The translations under genes were made by a program, and so were the position numbers. Of a DNA stretch of 5,546 bases, positions 1-3,909 are shown one piece after another (position 1 is the stretch's first letter; each line of letters opens with the position of its first letter). The stretch is from Dehalococcoidales bacterium (GTDB taxonomy: Bacteria; Chloroflexota; Dehalococcoidia; Dehalococcoidales; UBA5760). The notes beneath the pieces were generated by a model. The model was not told the origin of the DNA and did no database searches. It saw nothing but the letters and a program-made list of their open reading frames with translations. The stretch is from the NCBI GenBank assembly GCA_028710655.1, contig JAQTTS010000158.1:1-5546 (forward strand), read 5' to 3'.

Positions 1-301
1 AGTAGGTCTGGCCTTCGGCCAGCTTTCCGCTGGCTACGGTGTAGCTGGGACCGGCCAGATTCGATTCATCGATAATCAAGTCCTGGAAGTTGCCGTGCTG
101 CGATACCTAGAGTCGATAGGTAGCATCGGAATAATTACAGTTCCAGGCCAGTATCGGCGTCAGCGATGAGACCGTACTGCCGTTAGTCGGCGTCTCCAGG
201 GTAACCGTCAGTGCAGCTCCCTCGCCGCAGCCGGAAAGGCCGAGCAGCCCCACCAGCAACACCAGCAAAAAGGCGGCGTACTTCCTGTACTTTTTAAACA
301 T
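1..301 (-). pseudogene. Lipoprotein with Ig/Fn3-like domain, broken by in-frame TAG (partial, runs off left edge)
   Basis: The likely start is the ATG at 301-299, preceded on the minus strand by a GGGAGGGAGAA purine run; the reading frame is open further upstream, but only this start puts the signal peptide at the N-terminus. Residues 1-25 form a lipoprotein signal: basic MFKKYRKY, a leucine/valine-rich core, then the lipobox LSGC with Cys25 as the predicted lipidation site. From about residue 31 the sequence has the rhythm of an extracellular Ig/fibronectin-III-like beta domain (ETPTNGSTV, then TPILAWN, then ATYRL). A TAG at 109-107 ends the frame after 64 codons. The same frame stays open for 35 more codons to the window edge and continues the same domain (VSQHGNF, then SYTVASGKL, then GQTYY). 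The interrupted position is where such domains commonly read YRLQVS, so one CAG to TAG change explains it. Probable role: cell-surface anchored binding or adhesion protein, now inactive, or a sequencing error. Confidence 0.7.
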
Positions 302-481
302 TCTCACTTCTCCCTCCCGCAGCCATTTTCTCTCTCCTACGCTTATCCGCAACCAACTCAAAAGAAAACGGACCGGTTTATTTTGATATCTATTCACATC
401 ACGGACTGCCAGTCGCACTATCTAGAGAAAGTCTATTATGCCGATAGTCCGGGCAGACTAAACCATATAACTAACTTAAAT

Positions 482-487
482 ATTATA
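482..487 (-). promoter_or_regulatory. Possible -10 box for the lipoprotein gene
   Basis: On the minus strand positions 487-482 read TATAAT exactly. The -35 position (about 510-505) reads ATTTAT, a poor match, and the palindrome nest at 493-531 covers that whole region. A promoter here would therefore start about 175 bases before the lipoprotein ATG and be well placed for control by whatever binds the palindromes. In AT-rich DNA a TATAAT can occur by chance. Confidence 0.3.
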
Positions 488-492
488 TGAGT

Positions 493-531
493 ATATCACA
501 TATGATAAATATGTGAAGGTGATATTATCAC
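493..531. promoter_or_regulatory. Nested palindromes, operator-like
   Basis: Three perfect inverted repeats interlock in 39 bases. CACATAT (497-503) pairs with ATATGTG (509-515) across 5 bases. ATATCAC (493-499) pairs with GTGATAT (519-525). GTGATA (519-524) pairs with TATCAC (526-531) around a single T. The motif ATCAC/GTGAT therefore occurs three times in alternating orientation. This is the form of a dimer-binding operator. MarR proteins bind AT-rich palindromes of this size, so the neighbouring regulator is a natural candidate, but the link is inference. Confidence 0.5.
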
Positions 532-739
532 TAACGTTGCCGGTTGTCAACTCATATCGGGCAACAGCCCTCTTAAATAAACGCTGATACCAAACGGAAG
601 AGTAGAAATGAAAACTGGAATTTTGCTGAGAAGAAGTACCGGAATATCCGTATGTTGGTAGGCAGACCAAGACCACCAGCTTGGAGAAGGTGTATTTGGG
701 AAACTGATCCCCTAAGAAGCAAGGTAAACGCTAAAGCAT

Positions 740-768
740 TTAGTGGTGGGATTCAGGTGTGATAAAAT
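740..768 (+). promoter_or_regulatory. Predicted marR promoter (extended -10)
   Basis: TTAGTG (740-745) stands 17 bases before TAAAAT (763-768), which is directly preceded by TGA (760-762), giving an extended -10 TGnTAAAAT. Transcription would start near 775, leaving a 5' leader of about 43 bases before the marR ATG. An imperfect inverted repeat, ATGTATTA (767-774) against TAATGACAT (788-796) with one extra base, lies at the predicted start and could be an autoregulatory site. Confidence 0.5.
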
Positions 769-817
769 GTATTAGTGAATGAACAAATAATGACATAGTC
801 GATCGGAGATATATGAA

Positions 818-1333
818 ATGCCGGTTAAGTTTGGATTTGATAATCCTATGCTCAGGACATGGTTACTAATGCACCAAACCTACAATCTGGTATTGAAAGT
901 TGAGGAAAACGTATTCAAGCAAATAGGAATTTCCCCTCAGTATAACGGTGTCCTTATGGCGATGAGATATACTGACGGCCCGGTTACGGCTACCATCATT
1001 GCGAACTGGTTGGATCGGAACAATAACGCTGTTAGTATGCTGCTAGATCGTATGCAAAGGGATGGACTTATTAGGAGAGTGAGAAGCAGTCGTGACCGTA
1101 GGGAAGTACGTTTAGTGCTTACCAGTAAAGGTAAAGAGACCATTGATAAGGCTACTGCGCTGGGATGGCAGCTCATCCAAGACATTTTGGGGGAGATCCC
1201 GGAAGAGGATTTGCGAGTACTAATCGATCAACTGGAAACGGTACGGGGTAGGACATTCGAATTTCTTAATCCGGGCCGGCCTATAGAAGAAGCAAAGGTA
1301 ACTAAAGGAGCAGGCGAAATGCCTGCTCAGTGA
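818..1333 (+). CDS. MarR-family winged-helix transcriptional regulator
   Basis: A 171-residue protein with the MarR layout: N-terminal dimerisation helices (about 8-37), a winged helix-turn-helix in the middle, and C-terminal dimerisation helices (about 103-147). The HTH runs from about residue 54 to 88 (GPVTATIIANWL, then NNNAVSMLLDRM, then DGLIRRV). The following residues SSRDRREVRLVLTSKG (90-105) form the wing with the family's typical D-x-R pair. MarR proteins bind palindromic operators as dimers and usually release on binding a small molecule or on oxidation; this one has no cysteine, so a thiol switch is unlikely. The C-terminus carries about 20 residues beyond the last dimerisation helix. 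The start follows GGAG at 805-808 with 9 bases of spacing. It is divergent from the broken lipoprotein gene and convergent with the methyltransferase. Ligand and targets are not evident. Confidence 0.93.
   Translation: MPVKFGFDNPMLRTWLLMHQTYNLVLKVEENVFKQIGISPQYNGVLMAMRYTDGPVTATIIANWLDRNNNAVSMLLDRMQRDGLIRRVRSSRDRREVRLVLTSKGKETIDKATALGWQLIQDILGEIPEEDLRVLIDQLETVRGRTFEFLNPGRPIEEAKVTKGAGEMPAQ
1308..1328 (+). terminator. Stem-loop overlapping the marR stop region
   Basis: GAGCAGGC (1308-1315) and GCCTGCTC (1321-1328) form a perfect 8-bp stem with a 5-base loop, inside the last codons of marR and ending 2 bases before its TGA. The following bases (AGTGAAACGG) contain no T-run, so it is not a classical intrinsic terminator. 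It could protect the mRNA end or be a weak terminator. Confidence 0.35.
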
Positions 1334-1656
1334 AACGGATGTCCATGTAATTCTAAAGGTTGAGCTTCTTCTCGTGATGCTAGGTGCCTCTTAGGTAACG
1401 CCAGGACTATAGCAAGAATAGAAATGGTAAAACCCGGTGGTTTCTAGAGTAATTGTCTTCATAAAATAGCTAATGGAAATTCTTTACAGTCATGTACTCC
1501 GCTATGTACTATTGAGGAATGGAAAGAAAGAGGGGTAGTCGAAGTTCTGTCTATCGTACCCCTTGGTGGAGCTGGGGCATCAATAGGTAGAACTCTAAAG
1601 GATTTCAAGTTAAGTTTTCACTTAATTGAGTAGCCTCATATTTCTGTTATAAGCTC
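1334..1656. other. Convergent intergenic region, possible gene remnant
   Basis: This 323-base region lies between the 3' ends of marR and the methyltransferase gene. Two inverted repeats are visible: 1530-1537 with 1557-1564 (core GGGGTA/TACCCC), and 1608-1615 with 1620-1627 (AGTTAAGT/ACTTAATT, 4-base loop, one G-T pair). The second may help end either transcript, although neither side has a proper T-tract. One plus-strand frame is open from 1448 to a TAG at 1631-1633 with no ATG, GTG or TTG start. Its last third reads like protein (VVEVLSIVPLGG), so a decayed gene fragment is possible. Confidence 0.35.
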
Positions 1657-2412
1657 CTATTTACCAATCGAATGAGATTTGATGGGGGCGATGCAGTACA
1701 TAGCCCAACCCATATATTGGCGTTGGAACTGTAAATAATCATCTTGGTCAGTACGGAAATGCTTGAATACCTGTTCATGGTCAGGGTGGGTGGGATTTTC
1801 CTCGAGCCAACGTATCAGTCCATACCAATTATCCGAATAGTACCTATCCCAGTCGTCGTTGCTGGCACGGATGATGTATTCGAGTTCAAAGCCTTCATCC
1901 CGGGTAAATTGAGCTAGTTCCGCTTCTGTGTGGGTTGTTGTCTGCTTTTGGGCATATTCCGGATGTACCTGATTGCTAAGCCAGTGGGTTTCTCCGATAC
2001 CAAGGCGTCCATTCTGACGAACAGCCCGCTTCATTTCCTGGATCGAATGCTGGTAACCGCCAAAAACAAACGTTGCCCCGATACATGTTGCGGCATCGAA
2101 AGCACCTTCTTCAAATACGTAGTCAGCCGCAGGGGAGCAAACGATTTCGATTTGGTCCGACAGCCCTCTCATGACCAGCTTTTTCCTGGCCCGGTCGCAT
2201 AAATCTTCGGATATATCCACGCCTATACCAACGATACCGAATTCCTCAGCCCAGAGAGCGAGAGGCTCGGCACAACCACAACCGAAGTCAATGACCCGGT
2301 TTCCTTTTTTCAATTTGAGTATTTTACCAAGTTTGATGATTTTTTCAGACGTAGAAGGGTTTAGTATCTCCATATAGCGGTGTGAGATACTCATAAGGTC
2401 AAAAAATTCCAT
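1657..2412 (-). CDS. Class I SAM-dependent methyltransferase
   Basis: A 251-residue soluble protein with a Rossmann-type methyltransferase core. Motif I, the SAM-binding glycine loop, is VIDFGCGCAEP (40-50). The acidic end of strand 2 is GIGVDIS (62-68), whose Asp66 should bind the ribose of SAM. A motif for the adenine pocket lies near IEIVCSPAADY (88-98), and motif IV is FDAATCIGATFVFGG (105-119). GRLGIGETHW (135-144) matches the strand 5 region. The C-terminal part (about 165-235) is rich in Trp, Tyr and acidic residues and probably forms the substrate lid. This places it with the small-molecule methyltransferases (UbiE/Erg6-like fold) rather than DNA or rRNA enzymes, but the substrate cannot be read. 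The start is well set: AAGGAGG lies at 2427-2421 on the minus strand, 8 bases before the ATG. It ends with TAG and is convergent with marR. Confidence 0.9.
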   Translation of the reverse strand: MEFFDLMSISHRYMEILNPSTSEKIIKLGKILKLKKGNRVIDFGCGCAEPLALWAEEFGIVGIGVDISEDLCDRARKKLVMRGLSDQIEIVCSPAADYVFEEGAFDAATCIGATFVFGGYQHSIQEMKRAVRQNGRLGIGETHWLSNQVHPEYAQKQTTTHTEAELAQFTRDEGFELEYIIRASNDDWDRYYSDNWYGLIRWLEENPTHPDHEQVFKHFRTDQDDYLQFQRQYMGWAMYCIAPIKSHSIGK

Positions 2413-2660
2413 AATTCAAGCCTCCTTAAGGGAATGGTGACTTCGTTAAGAAAGGTGTTGTGGGATCTGATTCTAATGTTACGTTGAAAATGTGGTGATG
2501 ATAGTTCCAAATTATTCCCCCAATTGTAAGCATTATTATAGGTATCAGTTTGAATAGAAGCAAGAGTTCTGGCCATAAAGAAATATCAGGGCTGAAGCTA
2601 ACAGGCAACTGCTTGAACACTTTTTAGCAACTGCAGAACACGAAAGTTCACTTAAAGAAA
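2413..2660. other. Upstream region of the methyltransferase gene, no other gene
   Basis: Apart from the ribosome binding site (2421-2427) and the promoter at 2535-2563, I see no supported feature. Short minus-strand frames here (2576-2391 and 2620-2426) overlap the methyltransferase start, have no ribosome binding sites and do not look like proteins. The stretch is AT-rich, like the chromosome side of the window. Confidence 0.4.
2535..2563 (-). promoter_or_regulatory. Predicted promoter of the methyltransferase gene
   Basis: Reading the minus strand, TTGCTT (2563-2558) is followed after exactly 17 bases by a perfect TATAAT (2540-2535). The transcript would begin near 2528, giving a leader of about 115 bases before the ATG at 2412. 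I see no strong stem-loop in that leader. Confidence 0.5.
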
Positions 2661-2662
2661 AC

Positions 2663-2690
2663 TGGAGTCAAGGGGATTCGAATCCCCCCC
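2663..2690 (-). other. tRNA/tmRNA 3'-end-like fragment, candidate attachment site
   Basis: On the minus strand the sequence reads GGGGATTCGAATCCCC (2687-2672) and then TTGACTCCA (2671-2663). This is the shape of a tRNA or tmRNA 3' end: a T-arm with TTCGAAT loop, the 3' strand of an acceptor stem, and a discriminator base. No matching 5' half is found on the higher-coordinate side; the only pairing seen there is a 5-base GTCAA/TTGAC match. The base before TTC is A where real tRNAs nearly always have G. So this is not an intact tRNA gene. Fragments of this kind are typical of the att copy left at one end of an element integrated into a tRNA gene. A change in base composition and gene style starts just to its right. 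Confidence 0.4.
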
Positions 2691-2742
2691 TTTTAACCGC
2701 TTAACCGGGCGGAGCCTCTGCAAAATATTTCGCCACCAGCTA

Positions 2743-2771
2743 TTGACAAAACCCAAAAAATATCGTTAATA
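2743..2771 (+). promoter_or_regulatory. Predicted promoter of the right-hand gene cluster
   Basis: A perfect -35 hexamer TTGACA (2743-2748) is followed by a run of A residues and then TTAATACT (2766-2773). A -10 box can be read there as TAATAC (18-base spacing) or AATACT (19-base spacing), with moderate matches. The transcript would start near 2,780, immediately before the first stem-loop (2784), so the 5' end of the RNA would be folded. It lies about 50 bases inside the putative junction and points into the small-gene operon. Confidence 0.5.
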
Positions 2772-2783
2772 CTTAGTCCGTAG

Positions 2784-2822
2784 GGCCTGGAAGCTTGTCG
2801 AAAGAGAGTTGGCTTCCAGGCC
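2784..2822 (+). repeat. Inverted repeat, 11-bp stem at predicted RNA 5' end
   Basis: GGCCTGGAAGC (2784-2794) and GCTTCCAGGCC (2812-2822) are perfect inverted copies with a 17-base loop. The stem may extend by a G-T and an A-T pair. It is followed by CTTTAGCTTT, not a clean T-tract. Its position just after the predicted start site suits a 5' stabilising hairpin or the first element of a structured leader. Confidence 0.65.
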
Positions 2823-2854
2823 TTTAGCTTTCACCGGCAGGCTCCAGGACTGAA

Positions 2855-2910
2855 AGAAGGGGGGTGCAACCTTGGACCGAAGAGGTCGAGGGCACCCCCC
2901 TTTTCCTTTT
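2855..2910 (+). terminator. Long composite hairpin with T-tract (attenuator or terminator-like)
   Basis: The outer stem pairs 2855-2867 (AGAAGGGGGGTGC) with 2892-2904 (GCACCCCCCTTTT), 13 bp with one G-T. After an AA bulge an inner stem pairs 2870-2878 with 2884-2891, with one G-T pair and a one-base bulge at 2875, closed by loop GAAGA. The downstream arm runs into TTTTCCTTTT (2901-2910). This is the form of a strong intrinsic terminator on the plus strand. The minus strand also ends in a T-rich flank (TTCTTTC), so it could act in both directions. It lies between the promoter at 2743 and the first gene at 2977, so it may stop incoming transcription, attenuate the operon, or end a short RNA of roughly 125 bases. 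Confidence 0.65.
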
Positions 2911-2914
2911 CGAC

Positions 2915-2953
2915 GAGGTTGCATCACCTCCGACCGCCCGGCCGCGACCGGGC
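2915..2953 (+). repeat. Two short stem-loops before the first cluster gene
   Basis: GAGGT (2915-2919) pairs with ACCTC (2926-2930) around a 6-base loop, and GCCCGG (2936-2941) pairs with CCGGGC (2948-2953) around a 6-base loop. They follow directly after the composite hairpin and end 11 bases before the AGGAGGT of the first gene. The ACCTC arm could also pair with that ribosome binding site (GAGGT), which would allow alternative folding that hides it. Confidence 0.45.
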
Positions 2954-2976
2954 AAGAATGAAGAGGAGGTATCAAG

Positions 2977-3189
2977 ATGGGCAAGTATGCAAGCTGGTCG
3001 GAACTGGAGAAGGGTATCCCCATCGCCTACGATGAGGGAGCCACCCCCGATGCCTACCGCAAAGGTATGAACGGTATAGCTCCCTCCGGGATGAAGGTCA
3101 AAGAGGGACGCGTCAACCATTACGGGGATGGTGTTGAGGGAAAGGGCGACCAGGTAGTTACCGGCTACAAGCGCGCCATGTTCGACTAA
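2977..3189 (+). CDS. Small hypothetical protein, first gene of the cluster
   Basis: A 70-residue soluble protein that I do not recognise. The start is certain: AGGAGGT at 2964-2970 lies 6 bases before the ATG. It is rich in Gly, Tyr and evenly mixed charges, with no membrane segment, no signal peptide and no cysteine. The first half (SWSELEKGIPIAYDE) could be a helix and turn, and the second half (VKEGRVNHYGDGVEGKGD) looks like an exposed strand-turn region. It ends in a TAA that overlaps a following ATG (TAATG). Being the first gene of a run of small proteins ahead of two larger beta-rich ones, it may be a minor virion or assembly protein, but nothing in the sequence proves it. Confidence 0.8.
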   Translation: MGKYASWSELEKGIPIAYDEGATPDAYRKGMNGIAPSGMKVKEGRVNHYGDGVEGKGDQVVTGYKRAMFD

Positions 3190-3272
3190 TGGCTTCCCAG
3201 CTTGATGGCGTTTTCGATGGGGACTTATGGTTACCAGCCTCATTACTGTCGCGGCAGCCGGCAGGCAGGTAG
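3189..3272 (+). CDS. Possible 27-residue coupled minicistron (uncertain)
   Basis: The ATG overlaps the TAA of the preceding gene (TAATG), which permits restart of ribosomes without a ribosome binding site. The frame encodes 27 residues (MASQLDGVFDGDLWLPAS, then LLSRQPAGR) and stops at TAG 3270-3272, five bases before the next ATG at 3278. A second overlapping frame (3204-3275, 23 residues, beginning MAFSMGTYGYQP) also ends just before 3278. Only one of these, or neither, can be real. The point of interest is that 88 bases between two genes in a compact operon hold no other explanation. Confidence 0.2.
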   Translation: MASQLDGVFDGDLWLPASLLSRQPAGR

Positions 3273-3277
3273 TTAAG

Positions 3278-3442
3278 ATGGCCGTTTCCAAGCCCATGTC
3301 TTACGACAAGCGGATGCAGCTCGAGCAGCAGTTCGGGCGCTGGGCGATGGAGACGGCCATTGGCATCTGTCCCCACAACGATGTCAGGTGCATCGAGCGG
3401 GAAGCCAAACGGCTCCATGAAGCCAGGAAATTGAGGAGGTAG
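3278..3442 (+). CDS. Small basic helical hypothetical protein
   Basis: A 54-residue protein, not recognised. I choose the ATG at 3278 over the in-frame ATG at 3227 because CAGGTAGTTAAG precedes it, resembling the GAGGTATCAAG and GAGGTAACGCTAAG before neighbouring genes. The longer form would add 17 residues (MVTSLITVAAAGRQVVK) without a proper ribosome binding site. The protein is mostly helical and charged. Residues 7-28 (MSYDKRMQLEQQFGRWAMET) and 36-54 (EREAKRLHEARKLRR at its core) look amphipathic, separated by a short ICPHNDVRC segment with Cys31 and Cys38. The tail is strongly basic, which would suit nucleic-acid or phospholipid-surface binding. Its last codons overlap the ribosome binding site of the next gene, so the two are tightly coupled. 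Confidence 0.75.
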   Translation: MAVSKPMSYDKRMQLEQQFGRWAMETAIGICPHNDVRCIEREAKRLHEARKLRR

Positions 3443-3443
3443 C

Positions 3444-3641
3444 ATGTTTACCACGCAACAGGTTGCAGGACCCATCGCACCCATGCAAGTGAGCGGTCCG
3501 TCGGCCTACTACCCGACACAATCCACGGGCACCGACTGGACAAGCATGATCTCGGGCATGATGCCCATGATCATGATGGTCATGATGATGGCGATCATGA
3601 TTCCCATGATGAAGGGCATGACCGCTCCTGCCAAAGAGTAG
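3444..3641 (+). CDS. Methionine-rich single-helix membrane protein, copy 1
   Basis: A 65-residue protein with a hydrophilic N-terminal half (Gln, Ser, Pro, Tyr) and one hydrophobic segment of about 22 residues at 35-56. Of the 25 residues from 35 to 59, 13 are methionine, arranged as MMPMIMMVMMMAIM and IPMMKGM. Two prolines (41 and 54) fall in the segment, and Lys57 and a short polar tail follow. No signal peptide cleavage site is apparent, so it should sit in a membrane with one helix. AGGAGG at 3434-3439 lies inside the end of the preceding gene, only 4 bases from the ATG. It is a paralogue of the next gene. Likely a small membrane protein of a virion or cell envelope; metal binding by the methionines is an alternative. 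No known family recognised. Confidence 0.85.
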   Translation: MFTTQQVAGPIAPMQVSGPSAYYPTQSTGTDWTSMISGMMPMIMMVMMMAIMIPMMKGMTAPAKE

Positions 3642-3866
3642 ACCGGGGAAATTCACTGAGGAGGTAACGCTAAGATGTTTTCCACTCAACAGTTTGCGGG
3701 GCAGCAGGTGAGGCCCCAGCAGTACCAGTACGGGACAGTTTCGGGCTATTACCCGATGCAGACCACCGGCACCGACTGGACAAGCATGATTTCAGCAATG
3801 ATGCCAATGATCATGATGATCATGATGATGGCCATCATGGTGCCCATGATGAAGGGCATGACCGCT
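3528..3866 (+). repeat. Diverged tandem gene duplication (two 99-base copies)
   Basis: Positions 3528-3626 and 3768-3866 are the same 99-base segment, aligned without gaps and 240 bases apart, from GGCACCGACTGG to ATGACCGCT. Most differences are at third codon positions, and the few amino-acid changes are conservative (V/I, I/V, G/A). The N-terminal parts of the two genes are much less alike. So the methionine-rich helix is under protein-level constraint while the head region has diverged. Confidence 0.85.
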
Positions 3867-3881
3867 TCCAGCAAATCATAA
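3675..3881 (+). CDS. Methionine-rich single-helix membrane protein, copy 2
   Basis: A 68-residue paralogue of the preceding gene, with the same layout. A Gln/Tyr-rich polar head (1-27, including QQVRPQQYQYG) is longer by 3 residues. Then comes the shared YYP-x-Q-x-TGTDWTSMIS linker (25-40) and the helix with MMPMIMMIMMMAIMVPMM (42-59), again 13 methionines in 25 residues, then KGMTASSKS. GAGGAGGT at 3658-3665 lies 9 bases before the ATG, and 33 bases separate it from copy 1. Keeping methionine rather than Leu or Val at the same positions in both copies suggests that the side chain matters, for example a flexible or tightly packed helix interface. Function unknown. In this setting a membrane component of a virus particle is the most economical guess. 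Confidence 0.85.
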   Translation: MFSTQQFAGQQVRPQQYQYGTVSGYYPMQTTGTDWTSMISAMMPMIMMIMMMAIMVPMMKGMTASSKS

Positions 3882-3909
3882 GCTCGAAAATCGAAACAGG
3901 AGGTAAGCC

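Larger units (their letters stand above)
302..817. other. Divergent intergenic spacer, no convincing gene
   Basis: This 516-base AT-rich spacer separates the minus-strand lipoprotein gene from plus-strand marR. An open frame on the minus strand (676-476) has no ribosome binding site and no recognisable protein character, and it overlaps the palindromes, so I do not call it. Supported contents are the palindrome nest at 493-531, a TATAAT box on the minus strand at 487-482 that could serve the lipoprotein gene, the marR promoter at 740-768, and small inverted repeats: 404-414 (GACTG-C-CAGTC) and about 444-459 (TAGTC/GACTA). I see nothing else between about 535 and 735. Confidence 0.5.

Noticed and set aside
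107..109. Alternative genetic code with TAG read as glutamine
   Set aside because: Several intact genes in the window (methyltransferase, the 54-, 65- and 218-residue proteins) end in TAG at sensible positions, so TAG is a normal stop here.
302..418. N-terminal extension of the lipoprotein frame up to 418
   Set aside because: It would place 39 residues, including several charged ones, before the signal peptide. The internal ATG at 301 has a purine-rich site and gives a textbook lipoprotein leader.
476..676. 66-residue minus-strand frame in the divergent spacer
   Set aside because: No ribosome binding site and no protein-like composition; its end lies across the palindrome nest.
2663..2752. 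An intact tRNA gene on the minus strand
   Set aside because: Only the T-arm and acceptor 3' strand fit. The acceptor 5' strand pairs at 5 bases at most, and no D-arm or anticodon arm can be drawn convincingly; the T-stem also has A where G is nearly invariant.
2824..3297. 157-residue minus-strand open frame
   Set aside because: It runs through the strong hairpin and opposite two well-supported plus-strand genes, and has no ribosome binding site; an antisense shadow of GC-rich DNA.
3535..3620. Short tandem repeat or CRISPR-like array in the ATGATCATGATG stretch
   Set aside because: The repetition is uneven and in frame with methionine codons in two paralogous genes; there are no spacers.
3384..3689. 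Minus-strand open frame encoding a striking histidine-rich protein (HHDHHDHGHH-like)
   Set aside because: It is the antisense reading of the ATG-rich methionine helix: CAT repeats give His. It has no ribosome binding site, and the sense genes explain the pattern fully.
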